The notes beneath the pieces were generated by a model. The model was not told the origin of the DNA. It did not search any database and saw only the letters and a list, made by a program, of their open reading frames with translations. DNA of 64,000 nucleotides from Pontibacter mucosus (GTDB lineage: Bacteria; Bacteroidota; Bacteroidia; Cytophagales; Hymenobacteraceae): contig NZ_QBKI01000006.1 in assembly GCF_003054055.1 (NCBI RefSeq), forward strand, positions 355,498-419,497, written 5' to 3'. Both the position numbers and the translations under genes were made by a program. The stretch's first letter is position 1. The number at the start of each line of letters is the position of its first letter. Positions 26,493 through 35,958 of this stretch are shown here, one piece after another.

Positions 26493-26527
26493 TTGGTTAT
26501 ACTTTCAACTGAAAATGCGTACTTTTG
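26493..26527 (+). promoter_or_regulatory. Promoter of the VF530 gene, possibly leaderless
   Basis: TACTTTTG at 26520-26527 is an exact TAnnTTTG; a TTG lies at 26493-26495 with a 24-base spacer. The ATG at 26532 begins only four bases after the box, so the transcript may start at or inside the start codon. Confidence 0.45.
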
Positions 26528-26531
26528 AAGT

Positions 26532-26759
26532 ATGGCAGAAGAACAGAAAAACAACCCACTGCACGGCGTGACGCTGCAGGCAATGCTGGAGCATTTGGTG
26601 GAAGTATATGGCTGGGAGCATCTGAGCCATAAGATCAACCTCAATTGCTTTAAGAACAACCCCAGTATAAAATCAAGCCTCACATTCCTCCGCCGCACCC
26701 CCTGGGCCCGGGACAAAGTGGAGCATCTATACTTGTACACCCGTCGCAAAATCAGGTAA
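26532..26759 (+). CDS. VF530-family DNA-binding protein (DUF2132)
   Basis: A 75-residue protein: [57 protein letters not shown] matches the VF530 family along its whole length. A structure of a Vibrio member is described as DNA-binding; the cellular role is unknown. Small, monocistronic, and divergent from the YdcF-like gene. Confidence 0.93.
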   Translation: MAEEQKNNPLHGVTLQAMLEHLVEVYGWEHLSHKINLNCFKNNPSIKSSLTFLRRTPWARDKVEHLYLYTRRKIR

Positions 26760-26844
26760 GCTTGTTGAGGAAATACAAAGCTCATGGTCCATCCGCCCCT
26801 GATTTGCAGAAACTGTCACTAAGTTAAACTTCAGGCAAAAGCAA

Positions 26845-27579
26845 TTACCTTTTCACCACCTTGCCCGAACCGGAGATATTGGTGTTCACGGTTGGGTTTC
26901 CCTGGTAGTACACAACACCGCTCCCCGTGATATCGGCCGTCAGGGATTTATTGGCATAGACCTCGGCCATACCAGAGCCGGATAAGTTCACGGTTACGTC
27001 TTCTGCCTGTAATTCAAAAGCGGCGGCCTTGCCCGAGCCCGACATGTTGATGTGGTGCAGGTCTGTCTGGCCCCGCAGCGCCACCTTCCCGGACCCGGTC
27101 ACCCGCGTTATCACCTTGGCTGCGCTCACGCCAACTTCTACTTCCCCCGAGCCGTTTACCTCCACCAGCATTTCATCCACCTCAAACGCATCCTGGCTCC
27201 GGATATGCCCTAAACCATTTAAGGACAGCGACTGCACAGTCGGCATGGTAATGAATACTTCCACGGTCTTACTTTTTCGCACGCAGTCGCGGTGCTCAAT
27301 TTCCCAGGTGCCGTTGCTTATACTTGTATTCAGTTGGTCAAGGATGTTTGGTTCGCCCTTCACTTCCACTTTCTGTGTTTGGCCTTGTGTGAGGTATACT
27401 TTAAAGTCGCCGTTTGCCTCCACTTTGGAGAATGGCGGAAGGTTCAGCGTACGCGTTTCCACAGCGCCCTCGCCCTTAATGCAGTTGTTGTCCTCGCAGG
27501 CGCTGATGAGGAAGGTGGCCAGCACCGCAACCAGCAGTTTGCTTCCGATTCCTGTGACTTTTCGGGTAATCTTGTTCAT
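26845..27579 (-). CDS. Head GIN-domain (DUF2807) lipoprotein
   Basis: A 244-residue lipoprotein: signal with lipobox LISAC near residue 28, then a DUF2807 beta-solenoid. The repeated VNGSGEVEV, VTGSGKVAL, MSGSGKAAA, LSGSGMAEV, ITGSGVVYY and ISGSGKVVK turns give the domain its name-like GSG signature. Such proteins are abundant in Bacteroidota envelopes with no proven function. The ATG at 27579 (MNKITRKV) starts the signal; a further ATG lies ten codons upstream. Confidence 0.9.
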   Translation of the reverse strand: MNKITRKVTGIGSKLLVAVLATFLISACEDNNCIKGEGAVETRTLNLPPFSKVEANGDFKVYLTQGQTQKVEVKGEPNILDQLNTSISNGTWEIEHRDCVRKSKTVEVFITMPTVQSLSLNGLGHIRSQDAFEVDEMLVEVNGSGEVEVGVSAAKVITRVTGSGKVALRGQTDLHHINMSGSGKAAAFELQAEDVTVNLSGSGMAEVYANKSLTADITGSGVVYYQGNPTVNTNISGSGKVVKR

Positions 27580-27721
27580 AGTTTTACGCTGTATAGTTGA
27601 TGGTAACAAGATTCCGGAAAGTACAGCTTAGTTGCATCAGCTTACCTGATTGGGCGTTGGTTTTACGCTAACCAAGTATGGACATGGGTAAAATAGGGTT
27701 ATGCGAGGGTGAGAAAACAGC

Positions 27722-29632
27722 TTATAGGATGGCCTCCAGCTTCCCGCTCTCCTGGTAACGCAGCTTGCCAACATCCAGCAGCTCCCGGACTAGTTCAGTT
27801 ACAGTCTCAGCGTGTTTCGGCTCGAACTGCTGCACCAACTCCTTGGGCAAGTATGGCTTTACCTGCAAAAGCTCCAGCACCTTGCTACGCAGCGAGGAGA
27901 GCTCCCCTTGTTGCCGCTGCTTCTTTCTTTCAGCCAGGCAGTAGTCGCAGATGCGGCAGCTTTTGTCGGATATTTCTCCAAAGTACTCCAGCAGCAGTTG
28001 GGTGCGGCAGCGGTTTTCGGTCTGCACGTAGCGGCTCATCTCTTTGGCCTGGTGCAGCGCCCGCTCGCGCAGGGTGATCAGTTTTTTTGTATTGAGGATA
28101 ACCCGGCTGGCCTCCTCCCGCGGGCTTGTAAAAACAAGCTGAGGAGCGTCGTGCTGGGGCTCATAATGAATAACCTGAAGCTTGTGCAGGTACTCCAGTT
28201 TGCGGCGCAGTTCAGGCTCCGGCATCTTCAGCAGCTCGGCCATCTTCCGCTCGCGCACCTTCACATAATTCACAAAAGCCTCTCCGCCATACATCCTGAG
28301 TATAAGCTGAATGAGCTTATCGTGCTCCGGGTTCTTGAGCTGGAAGTTGTAGAGTTCCGTATTCTCCAGAGCCAGCATCAGGCGCGAAGGCATGTAATAA
28401 CTCTCATTCAGCTGTACGTAGCCCTCCTGCTCCAGCCGCTTAATGGCATGGTGCGTCTCTAATGGGTTGAGTTTATACTGCTTGGCAAAATCGGCTACGT
28501 CAAAATCGAAGCTGCTGAGCTGCCCGCTGCCCACTGCCAGCTGGTAGTAGTTGGCCAGGCACTGGTACACCCTCCGGATAAACTCCACCGGCGGGTGCGA
28601 CTCCTCTACTTTCTTCAGTAATTCGTTTACATCATTCGGTCCCAGAAGGATGGTAGCGTAGGCGTACAACTCGTCCCTGCCCGCACGACCTGCCTCCTGG
28701 TAGTATGCTTCCAGGCTCTCGGGCAGGTCCAGGTGCACCACCAGGCGCACATCCGGCTTGTCGATGCCCATCCCGAAAGCATTGGTCGCTACGATTACCC
28801 GCACCTTGTCCTCTACCCAGCGTTGCTGCACGGCACTGCGCTCTTCAAACTTTAGTCCGGCATGGTAGGCAGCGGCGGAAATGCGGCGACTTTGCAGAAA
28901 CTTGGCCATCTCCACCGTTTGGCGGCGGCTGCGCATATACACGATGCTTTGGCCGGGCATGCGCTGCAGGATCTCCAGCAAACGGTTGGCTTTATCCTCT
29001 GTTGGCAGGCAGGAGTAGGAAAGGTTGGCGCGGGCAAAGCTCTTCTGGAAAACGTTAGGCTTCGGAAAATTGAGCTTTTCCTGAATATCCTGCTTTACCT
29101 GTTCGGTGGCAGTGGCTGTAAGGGCGATAACCGGCACTTGAGGCAACGCTTCGCGCAGCTCGGCCAACTGCAGGTAGGGCGGTCGGAAATCATAGCCCCA
29201 CTGCGAGATGCAGTGCGCCTCATCTACGGCCAGCAGCCCCACCTTCATGCGCTTCACCCGCTCCTGGAAAAGCTCGGTGAGCAGGCGCTCCGGCGACAGG
29301 TACAGAAATTTCACCTCACCATACACGCAGTTATCCAGGGCAATGTCGATCTCGCGTCGGCTCATGCCAGAGTATACCGCCACGGCCGGAATCCCCCGCT
29401 TTTTCAGGTTCTCCACCTGGTCCTTCATGAGGGCGATGAGTGGCGTGATAACGAGGCAAATCCCCTCCAGCGCCATGGCCGGCACCTGGAAACAGATGGA
29501 CTTACCGCCGCCCGTCGGCAATAGCGCCAGCGTATCCTGCCCTGCCAGTACCGACTGCACAATATCCTCCTGCAGGGGCCTAAAGCTGTCGTAGCCCCAG
29601 TAGGTTTTGAGTATGTGGTGGATGTTGTGCAA
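27722..29632 (-). CDS. recQ: ATP-dependent DNA helicase RecQ
   Basis: A 3'-5' superfamily 2 DNA helicase for recombination repair, 636 residues. Motif 0 is YDSFRPLQEDIV, Walker A PTGGGKS (39-45), Walker B DEAH (137-140), motif III ALTATAT, and motif VI YYQEAGRAGRDE. The zinc-binding module follows, with CRTQLLLEYFGE...CRICDYC supplying four cysteines. The C-terminal winged-helix part is divergent and no HRDC domain is evident. Its 5' side borders the repeat-rich region B. Confidence 0.95.
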   Translation of the reverse strand: MHNIHHILKTYWGYDSFRPLQEDIVQSVLAGQDTLALLPTGGGKSICFQVPAMALEGICLVITPLIALMKDQVENLKKRGIPAVAVYSGMSRREIDIALDNCVYGEVKFLYLSPERLLTELFQERVKRMKVGLLAVDEAHCISQWGYDFRPPYLQLAELREALPQVPVIALTATATEQVKQDIQEKLNFPKPNVFQKSFARANLSYSCLPTEDKANRLLEILQRMPGQSIVYMRSRRQTVEMAKFLQSRRISAAAYHAGLKFEERSAVQQRWVEDKVRVIVATNAFGMGIDKPDVRLVVHLDLPESLEAYYQEAGRAGRDELYAYATILLGPNDVNELLKKVEESHPPVEFIRRVYQCLANYYQLAVGSGQLSSFDFDVADFAKQYKLNPLETHHAIKRLEQEGYVQLNESYYMPSRLMLALENTELYNFQLKNPEHDKLIQLILRMYGGEAFVNYVKVRERKMAELLKMPEPELRRKLEYLHKLQVIHYEPQHDAPQLVFTSPREEASRVILNTKKLITLRERALHQAKEMSRYVQTENRCRTQLLLEYFGEISDKSCRICDYCLAERKKQRQQGELSSLRSKVLELLQVKPYLPKELVQQFEPKHAETVTELVRELLDVGKLRYQESGKLEAIL

Positions 29633-29743
29633 GGTAAGGCTGGTATCTTTTCTGCGAAGATAAGGTATACCGGGAAGAATATGATTTATACTTTAGCCGC
29701 AGGTCAAATTTAACAGGGTCTACCCCGGCTATACTTTTATACT

Positions 29744-29787
29744 TGTCTGAATCAGGATTTGCAGGATTAGGAGATGAAAAGGATTTT
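29744..29787 (+). repeat. TCAGGATTTGCAGGATTA-type short repeat
   Basis: A run of CAGGATT-like words, TGTCTGAATCAGGATTTGCA and beyond, of the type found beside GxxExxY genes. Here it stands without such a gene, at the left edge of composite repeat B. Confidence 0.6.
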
Positions 29788-30432
29788 ATACTTTAGCTAT
29801 ACTCCACCCCCTATCGCTGGCGCGGGTTTGCAACTCGTGCCTACGATGAGGCCAAGTTTGTAACTTGACTGGCTTGAAAAGCCATACTTATACTTTGGCT
29901 ATACTTTTATACTTCAGCTTATACTTTCATAGCCACCGCTTCCCGCAACTCTAACCAAGCTATCCTTATTAGCCACCGTTCATCCTCCAGACTTACATAT
30001 GCTACTGTTGCATTTCTGGCTTTGGTGCCCTCCCAGGCCGGGAGGCCTCGCCTTCGGGCATCGCGCTGTCTACATTTCCTTTGCTCCTACGTCGCAATTT
30101 CGCTGAGGCAAAACCGGAAATCTAGAAGGCGCTCAACCCAAAGGCTGGGAATCATTCGATAGCCACTGCTACTGTTGTCATCTCGACCCTTGGGAGAGAT
30201 CTGATTAGAATCCCCGATAGATCTCTCGCCCTGCTCGAGATGACAGGGAGAGTGACAAGTATAATTCCCTTCCTCGGAAGGGCAAGTGTGGGTTAATATT
30301 TTGTAGGGACAGGTCGCGACCTGTCCGCGCGAGAACGGAGACTATGAAACTTATACTTCAGCCAAAGCAGTTCTAAGCTCCCCTCCTTGGCTAAGGAGGG
30401 GACAGGGGTGGTTGGACCCGGTACCGCAAAAC
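29786..30432. repeat. Composite dispersed repeat, copy B
   Basis: Second copy of the mosaic seen at 11645-12312, in the same orientation. It carries the same blocks in order, including GGCTTGAAAAGCCATACTT, AGGCCGGGAGGCCT, the inverted pair GTCATCTCGA/TCGAGATGACA (30178-30246) with an inner AGAGATCT/AGATCTCT pairing, the palindrome GGACAGGTCGCGACCTGTCC near 30308, and CTCCTTGGCTAAGGAGGGG. No coding capacity is conserved between copies. It fills the gap between recQ and the barrel-protein gene. Confidence 0.8.
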
Positions 30433-30506
30433 TCACTTTACTTTTAGGAGAGGTGAAAGGGACAGGTTTATACTTTACGTTCAAACTAAAGTATAAACTC
30501 AGGCTA

Positions 30507-31277
30507 CTACCTTGGCAATCGATAGGAAACGCCCGTTGTCATGAAGAAATCGGGGGCGGCTGCATGTAAGCCTTTGCCTGCAGCGACATCGAACTGTAAG
30601 TTGGGTAGAAGCAGGTACAACACGCCTATGTCTGCCTGGTGCTCTGCCTTCTCCCCTTTCCGCTTGCTTCCGAACACCTCCCCGTAAACGGTTAGTTTGT
30701 CAATTGCTTCGCCGCTCAGGCTAAGGGTATAGCCTTTCTGGGGCTCGCCTTCCACCCAGCTGTGGGTCAGGTTATAGGCTAGGTCGATTTTCTCAGTTAT
30801 CCCGTTCGAAAACATCAGGCGTATCTCCGGCTCGGGATTGTCGGGGCGGAAGGAGCGGGAACCCACCGGCAGGGCGGCCCGCACCAGGAAAGCCGCTTCC
30901 GGTCTCCAACCCTGCTCCTCCCACAGCTTCACCTTTACACCCAGGTTCAACGGAGCAAGGCCACTCACCTCACGCTCTTTCCCGTTCTCTGTCACAGAGT
31001 CCCTAAGCGCACTCAGCACCCGCAGTTCCAGCCAATCCAGCACGCCCACCCGCACCAGGGCGGTGGGGTAGGCATGTGTTCTAATCGTCAGCCCCTGCTC
31101 GGTCGCTTTCTGGAAGAAATATCCTGCCTCCAGCTGCAGTGTCCCCTTTGGCACTAACGTGGATGATTCTGTCTGGTCGGGGCGGTCTGTTTCTATTTCT
31201 TCTCCCTGTGCAAAAGCTGCAGTTACTCCGGAAAGTATGAGCAAAAGTATAAATCCAAGGTGTAGTGTCTGCTTCAT
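30507..31277 (-). CDS. Outer-membrane barrel protein of the phenol MetA-like 'transporter' family
   Basis: A 256-residue exported protein. Residues 1-23 form a signal peptide ending AFAQ. The mature part begins EEIETDRPDQTESSTLVPKGTLQLEAGYFF, a hallmark of Bacteroidota proteins matched to the meta-pathway phenol degradation barrel family, and continues as amphipathic beta strands. It probably sits in the outer membrane; the transport role is assumed from the family name only. Confidence 0.78.
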   Translation of the reverse strand: MKQTLHLGFILLLILSGVTAAFAQGEEIETDRPDQTESSTLVPKGTLQLEAGYFFQKATEQGLTIRTHAYPTALVRVGVLDWLELRVLSALRDSVTENGKEREVSGLAPLNLGVKVKLWEEQGWRPEAAFLVRAALPVGSRSFRPDNPEPEIRLMFSNGITEKIDLAYNLTHSWVEGEPQKGYTLSLSGEAIDKLTVYGEVFGSKRKGEKAEHQADIGVLYLLLPNLQFDVAAGKGLHAAAPDFFMTTGVSYRLPR

Positions 31278-31360
31278 ACTCTGTATTGAAAGCTTTGCTC
31301 CCTATACGGCGCAGCAGCTCCTGTGGCCACCTTATACTTTCCATACCTGGCAGAAACAAA

Positions 31361-31391
31361 AAATCCCCACCTCATGAGAAGTAGGGATTCT
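31361..31391 (-). terminator. Terminator of the VEGW-family gene
   Basis: On the minus strand AATCCCTAC, then a loop containing the self-complementary CTCATGAG, then GTGGGGATTTTTTG. It lies just beyond the stop of the gene at 31412. Confidence 0.72.
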
Positions 31392-31411
31392 GGTTATGCA
31401 TGACGTTCAGG

Positions 31412-32203
31412 TTAAGCAGCTGCCGACTGGCCGTCTTCGCGCTCTTCGATTACTTTTTTCAGTTTATCGATGGCCTGCGCAGCACGCTCCTCGTCGAAGC
31501 GGTTGATGTTGAGCAGCATCTTGGTCTTCTCCTGACGTGTGATGGTCGGGTTGTTCAGCAGGCGGATAATTTCCTCCTTCTGCTTAGCCGAAGCATAGCG
31601 CACGCTGCCACTCGGCTCTTCAGGCTTTTCAGCCTCCGCTGCGGGTGCTGCTTCCCTGGATGATTTCATCGTCGCTTTCTTCTCAGTTGGCACAGCAGGC
31701 TTAGCGGCTGCCTCATTTCCACCATAGTCCATCTCCTCCGAAGGAGTTGGCTCATACCCAGCCGCACGGATCACCCAGGCCAGTATGTTACGGTAAGCCT
31801 TACCGATGGCCCGCGTCTGGGCCATAGAGGCAATCGCGAACTCCTGGTAGTACTTTTTACCCTGCTCGCGGTTGGAACAGATAGCAAAACCCGCACCCAC
31901 CACCAACTGACTGCGCAGGTCCAGCAGGTTAACCTTTGCCTGGTACTTAATCTCATCGTCCGTGCTGATGTTCACCACGTGCTCCACCACCGGCAGAATA
32001 CCCAAACGCGAACCGGCATATTGCCAGCCCTCCACGTTCACATATTCCTTGCCCTGGATGTTCTGGAAAAGGCGGTTCTCTTTTATAAATTTTGCAAGGT
32101 CAGTAGCCAGGTGTAGCGTCTCGTCAGATTTGGCTATATCATAGCTTTCAACCTTCGGCTTCTTCATCTCCTTAGTTTCTTTATTCGGTTGATTCATACT
32201 CAT
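31412..32203 (-). CDS. Phage-like VEGW/SMAQTRAIGKA-family protein, possible recombination accessory factor
   Basis: A 263-residue cytoplasmic protein. The core (about 45-160) contains GKEYVNVEGWQYAGSRLGILPVV, QLVVGAGFAICSNRE and FAIASMAQTRAIGKAYRNILAWVIRAAGYEPTPSEEM. I recognise this arrangement from phage proteins that lie near RecT/Erf-type annealing genes; no activity is proven. A low-complexity Ala/Glu linker (165-205) leads to a C-terminal helical segment YASAKQKEEIIRLLNNPTITRQEKTKMLLNINRF resembling the small C-terminal domains of such DNA-binding proteins. No other phage gene is adjacent. Confidence 0.6.
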   Translation of the reverse strand: MSMNQPNKETKEMKKPKVESYDIAKSDETLHLATDLAKFIKENRLFQNIQGKEYVNVEGWQYAGSRLGILPVVEHVVNISTDDEIKYQAKVNLLDLRSQLVVGAGFAICSNREQGKKYYQEFAIASMAQTRAIGKAYRNILAWVIRAAGYEPTPSEEMDYGGNEAAAKPAVPTEKKATMKSSREAAPAAEAEKPEEPSGSVRYASAKQKEEIIRLLNNPTITRQEKTKMLLNINRFDEERAAQAIDKLKKVIEEREDGQSAAA

Positions 32204-32713
32204 TTAGCTTTCATAGTTATGTTACATATACCTAACAGAGCAGCAGGGTAAATGGTGCAAAAAATAAGAAAAAAGTTGTATTTTATGCTGCTGATTATCA
32301 GCCAGTTACAAAATATTTTTTATAATATTTACACGCTACTGCACAGGTAGCTCAGAAGCTAAAAGTTGAAGGAAGGGTGAAGTATAAATACGGAAATCCC
32401 AGGCGTTGAGATTTAGAGAGTTTGGGAGAGTTAGAGAGTTTAGGAGTTGGGGAGTTTGGGAGTTAGAGAGTTAGAAAGTTAGAAGGTTAAAAAGTTAAAT
32501 AAGGATGGTAGTGGAACCACATATAGTATTTGGGTATGAAAGTATAAAATTTTAGCTGCGCTGAGAAGCACATACTTACAGCGTAAAGTATAAGATGCTT
32601 TTATGCGTGAAGCGCAAGGCTCGCAGAAGCATAAAACAAAAAAGGACAAGCCTCGCAGCCTGCCCCCATTTAGCTTTCTAACTTTTTAACTCTCTAACTC
32701 CTAAACTCCCTAC
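32204..32713. other. Long intergenic region holding repeat element C
   Basis: About 510 gene-free bases. The part next to the VEGW gene (32204-32400) is AT-rich and should hold its promoter; the remainder is repeat element C. Confidence 0.7.
32408..32712. repeat. Repeat element C: GAGTTAGAGAGTT arms around a TATACTT-rich core
   Basis: The left arm (32408-32490) is a string of degenerate 7-9 base units such as GAGTTAGAGAGTT and AGTTAGAAAGTTAGAAGGTT. The right arm (32672-32710) is its inverted counterpart, CTTTCTAACTTTTTAACTCT and on. The 180-base centre has three AAGTATA words and the hairpin AAGCGCAAGGC...; no open frame is convincing. Element D at 36038 has the same design. Confidence 0.75.
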
Positions 32714-33382
32714 TTACCCTACTCTCACTTCCTCCACTATCTGGCCGTCTTTCATCACCAGAGTGCGGTCGGCCATGGAGGCCAGGTGCTCGTTGTGGGT
32801 AACGATCACGAAGGTCTGGTTAAACTCGTTGCGCAGCCGGAAGAAGATGTCGTGCAGTTCCTGGGCGTTTCTGGAGTCGAGGTTGCCGCTGGGCTCGTCG
32901 GCAAAGATTACTTTGGGTGAGTTTATCAGGGCTCGTGCCACAGCCGTTCGCTGCTGCTCCCCACCCGACATTTCCGAGGGTTTGTGGTCGAGGCGGTGCG
33001 AGAGGTGCAGCATGTTCAGCAGCTCCTCCGCGCGCTGGCGCACCTCCTTTTCCGGACGCCCGGCCAGGAAACCCGGAAGGCATACATTCTCCAGAGCCGT
33101 GAACTCGGGCAGCAGGTTGTGGAACTGGAAAATGAAGCCGATATGCCTGTTGCGGAAACGGGCCATCTCCGTCGCGCTCATCCGGGCTATGTTCTTGTCG
33201 TCGAACAGCACCTCACCGGTGTCGGCCGTGTCCAGGGTGCCCAGTATGTGCAGCAGCGTACTTTTACCAGCCCCGGAGGCTCCTACAATAGAAACTACCT
33301 CTCCTGTATTAATGGTCAGGTCGATGCCCTTCAGCACCTCCAGCGCCCCGTATTTTTTATGGATATTCGTTACCTGCAGCAC
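32714..33382 (-). CDS. LolD-type ABC transporter ATP-binding protein
   Basis: A 222-residue ABC ATPase: Walker [10 protein letters not shown] (34-42), Q-loop [16 protein letters not shown], signature MSGGEQQR, Walker [14 protein letters not shown]-loop THN. It belongs to the LolD/MacB group that drives lipoprotein release or macrolide/peptide efflux. No permease gene is adjacent, which is common for lolD-like genes in Bacteroidota, so the partner must be elsewhere. Monocistronic between repeat element C and the AI-2E gene. Confidence 0.9.
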   Translation of the reverse strand: MLQVTNIHKKYGALEVLKGIDLTINTGEVVSIVGASGAGKSTLLHILGTLDTADTGEVLFDDKNIARMSATEMARFRNRHIGFIFQFHNLLPEFTALENVCLPGFLAGRPEKEVRQRAEELLNMLHLSHRLDHKPSEMSGGEQQRTAVARALINSPKVIFADEPSGNLDSRNAQELHDIFFRLRNEFNQTFVIVTHNEHLASMADRTLVMKDGQIVEEVRVG

Positions 33383-33501
33383 GTTCTGAAAAGTATAAAT
33401 TGCCCTTGAAACCTATGATGGTGAGCCAAAGCTACAAAAAATTTGCCGTTGTTAGGTAGCTTATACGTTGGGTGGCTTTTTATACTTACCGGCAGGCAGA
33501 T

Positions 33502-34575
33502 TTATACTTTATCATCGGCATGTTGCTCCGAGGAGGCATCGAGGGGCTCAGCCTCCAGCACATCCTTCACATAAAACTCCTGAACCCACACCATCAGGAC
33601 GGCAAGTATAGGCGCTGCCAGTAACAGTCCCAGGGCGCCCTGAAGTATACCTAACAGCACCTGGAAGAACAGCAGCAGCGCTGGCGGCATATCTACCGTT
33701 TTCTGGAAGATGATCGGCGTGATCAGATAACTCTCCACCAGCTGAATGCCTCCATAAACCAGCACCACGTACAGGGCCATCTGCGGGCCTTCTGTAAGCC
33801 CTACCAGCACGGCCGGCACCCCCGCAATCCAGGGACCCACATTTGGAATGAAGGCCAGGAAAAAAGCGATCAGTGCCAGGGCAAATGCCAGTGGTAAACC
33901 AATCAGACTGTAGCCAATCGCGGAGCTTACCCCGATGATGGCCATAGCCGAGAGCATCCCCACCAGCCAGGACTTGAGCGTAGCATAACTTTTGCCCAGC
34001 ACCTCCATCACGCGCGAGCGGTTACGCACCGGGAACAGCTTGGTGAAGCCGACGGTATAAAGTGTGGGGTTGGATGCCAGAAAAAGCGCTGTAATGATAA
34101 CAATAAGGAGATCTGCCAGGAAGCTCAGGGCAGAGGAGAAAACCCCGGATACCTTAGAAAGGAGCGCGTCCTGCTTTGGCATGGCCTGGCTCATGTCATC
34201 GGGCACCTGCTCCACCAGCTTCTGGCCCCAGCCATACTGGCTCAGCCAGTCCTGCACCTGCGTCAGGGCTTTAGGAATGGTTTGGCGCATCTCCTGCACC
34301 TGCTCGCTAACAGTTGGGGCAATCAGCCAGAAAGCGCCTATAATCAACCCGAAGAATAGAAGCACCGCCAGTAGCAGGCTCCATCCCCTTTTCAGGTGCA
34401 GTTTATCCACAATCCAATCTGTCATGCCACAGAAAAGCACCGCCAGCAGGATGGCTGCAAAAACCAGCAGGAAAAAGTAGGCATGGCGCCCCAACAGGTA
34501 AAACCCTGTTCCAATCAGCAGCACAACCAAGGCGGCAATAGCAACGCGCTTGGCATATAAGTATACATTCAGCAT
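33502..34575 (-). CDS. AI-2E family transporter
   Basis: A 357-residue inner-membrane protein with two N-terminal helices, a soluble stretch (about 75-150), and further helices; FIPNVGPWIAGVPAVLVGLTEGPQMALYVVLVYGGIQLVESYLITPIIFQKTVDMPP is the family core. The family includes AI-2 exporters and Na+/H+ antiporters, and the substrate cannot be set from sequence. Divergent from sucC. Confidence 0.88.
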   Translation of the reverse strand: MLNVYLYAKRVAIAALVVLLIGTGFYLLGRHAYFFLLVFAAILLAVLFCGMTDWIVDKLHLKRGWSLLLAVLLFFGLIIGAFWLIAPTVSEQVQEMRQTIPKALTQVQDWLSQYGWGQKLVEQVPDDMSQAMPKQDALLSKVSGVFSSALSFLADLLIVIITALFLASNPTLYTVGFTKLFPVRNRSRVMEVLGKSYATLKSWLVGMLSAMAIIGVSSAIGYSLIGLPLAFALALIAFFLAFIPNVGPWIAGVPAVLVGLTEGPQMALYVVLVYGGIQLVESYLITPIIFQKTVDMPPALLLFFQVLLGILQGALGLLLAAPILAVLMVWVQEFYVKDVLEAEPLDASSEQHADDKV

Positions 34576-34703
34576 AAGAATCAGCTACGAAGTAGCATTA
34601 TTAAGCTCCCAATAAGTATACTTTGTTACTCAATTCGCGTAATCCTCGTTACGTGATGGGGCTAAACAGCAGCCTGGCGAGTTATATTTTAAAAACACAT
34701 TAC

Positions 34704-34734
34704 TTGAATTTAAGCCGATAATGGCTTACTTTCG
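34704..34734 (+). promoter_or_regulatory. Putative sucC promoter
   Basis: TTG at 34704-34706, a 20-base spacer, and TACTTTCG at 34727-34734, one mismatch from TAnnTTTG. A start near 34740 would leave the ATG at 34721 outside the transcript and supports the ATG at 34757. Confidence 0.45.
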
Positions 34735-34756
34735 TGCGTCCAATAAAACTGAAAGC

Positions 34757-35953
34757 ATGAACATACACGAATATCAGGCTAAAGAAATTCTGAAGAGCTA
34801 CGGAGTACGCATCCAGGAGGGTATCGTGGCTGAAACGCCAGACCAGGCAGTAAAAGCTGCCATGAAACTGACTGAGGAAACCGGCACGGGCTGGCACGTA
34901 ATCAAGGCTCAGATCCATGCGGGTGGCCGTGGTAAAGGTGGCGGTGTGAAGCTGGCCAAAAACCTGGACCAGGTGAAGGAAATCGCCGGTCAGATTCTGG
35001 GCATGACGCTGGTAACGCACCAGACGGGTCCTGAGGGCAAGCTGGTTCAGAAGGTGCTGGTGGCGCAGGACGTGTACTACCCTGGCGAGTCGCAGCCGAA
35101 AGAGTTCTACCTGAGCATCCTGCTGGACCGCGCTAAGGGCCAGAACGTGATCATGGCCTCTACTGAAGGCGGTATGGACATTGAGGAAGTGGCCGAGAAA
35201 TCACCTGAGAAAATCATCAAAGAGTGGATCGACCCGGCTGTTGGCCTGCAGGCATACCAGGCCCGTAAGATCGCTTTTGCCTTCGGTTTAGAGGGTGAGG
35301 CTTTCAAGGAGATGGTGAAGTTTGTGACCAACTTGTACAAGGCTTACGTGGACACTGACTCTTCCATGTTCGAGATCAACCCGGTACTGAAGACTTCAGA
35401 CAACAAGATACTGGCCGTAGACGCCAAAGTTGACTTAGACGATAACGCCCTGTTCCGCCACAAGAACCTGGCTGCCCTGCGCGACACGACGGAGGAAGAT
35501 CCGTTGGAAGTGGAGGCAAGTGCCTCTAACCTGAACTACGTGAAGCTGGACGGCAACGTAGGCTGTATGGTAAACGGTGCTGGTCTGGCTATGGCCACGA
35601 TGGATATCATCAAGCTTTCCGGTGGCGAGCCTGCCAACTTCCTGGACGTAGGGGGTGGCGCCAATGCGCAGACGGTAGAAGCTGGTTTCCGCATCATCCT
35701 GAAAGACCCGAACGTGAAAGCCATTCTGATCAACATCTTCGGTGGTATCGTGCGTTGCGACCGTGTGGCTAACGGTGTGGTGGAAGCGTACAAGAACATC
35801 GGTGACATCCGCGTTCCAATCATCGTGCGCCTGCAGGGTACTAACGCTGAGGAAGGTGCCCGCATCATCGACGAGTCCGGCCTGAAAGTATACTCTGCCG
35901 TGGCGCTGAAAGAGGCCGCTGACAAAGTAAAGCAGGTTTTAGCCCAAGCTTAA
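34757..35953 (+). CDS. sucC: Succinate-CoA ligase (ADP-forming) subunit beta
   Basis: TCA-cycle enzyme subunit that binds nucleotide and couples succinyl-CoA cleavage to ATP or GTP formation. The 398 residues begin with MNIHEYQAKEILKSYGV; the ATP-grasp domain has KAQIHAGGRGKGGGVK, and the CoA-ligase part has GAGLAMATMDIIKLSGGEPANFLDVGGGA and NIFGGIVRCDRVANGV. sucD is not adjacent, as is frequent in this phylum. Ends with a remarkable perfect 29-bp-arm terminator. Confidence 0.96.
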   Translation: MNIHEYQAKEILKSYGVRIQEGIVAETPDQAVKAAMKLTEETGTGWHVIKAQIHAGGRGKGGGVKLAKNLDQVKEIAGQILGMTLVTHQTGPEGKLVQKVLVAQDVYYPGESQPKEFYLSILLDRAKGQNVIMASTEGGMDIEEVAEKSPEKIIKEWIDPAVGLQAYQARKIAFAFGLEGEAFKEMVKFVTNLYKAYVDTDSSMFEINPVLKTSDNKILAVDAKVDLDDNALFRHKNLAALRDTTEEDPLEVEASASNLNYVKLDGNVGCMVNGAGLAMATMDIIKLSGGEPANFLDVGGGANAQTVEAGFRIILKDPNVKAILINIFGGIVRCDRVANGVVEAYKNIGDIRVPIIVRLQGTNAEEGARIIDESGLKVYSAVALKEAADKVKQVLAQA

Positions 35954-35958
35954 TCTAA

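Noticed and set aside
32408..32490. CRISPR array
   Set aside because: Units are 7-9 bases, degenerate, without spacers of constant length, and no cas gene is in the window.
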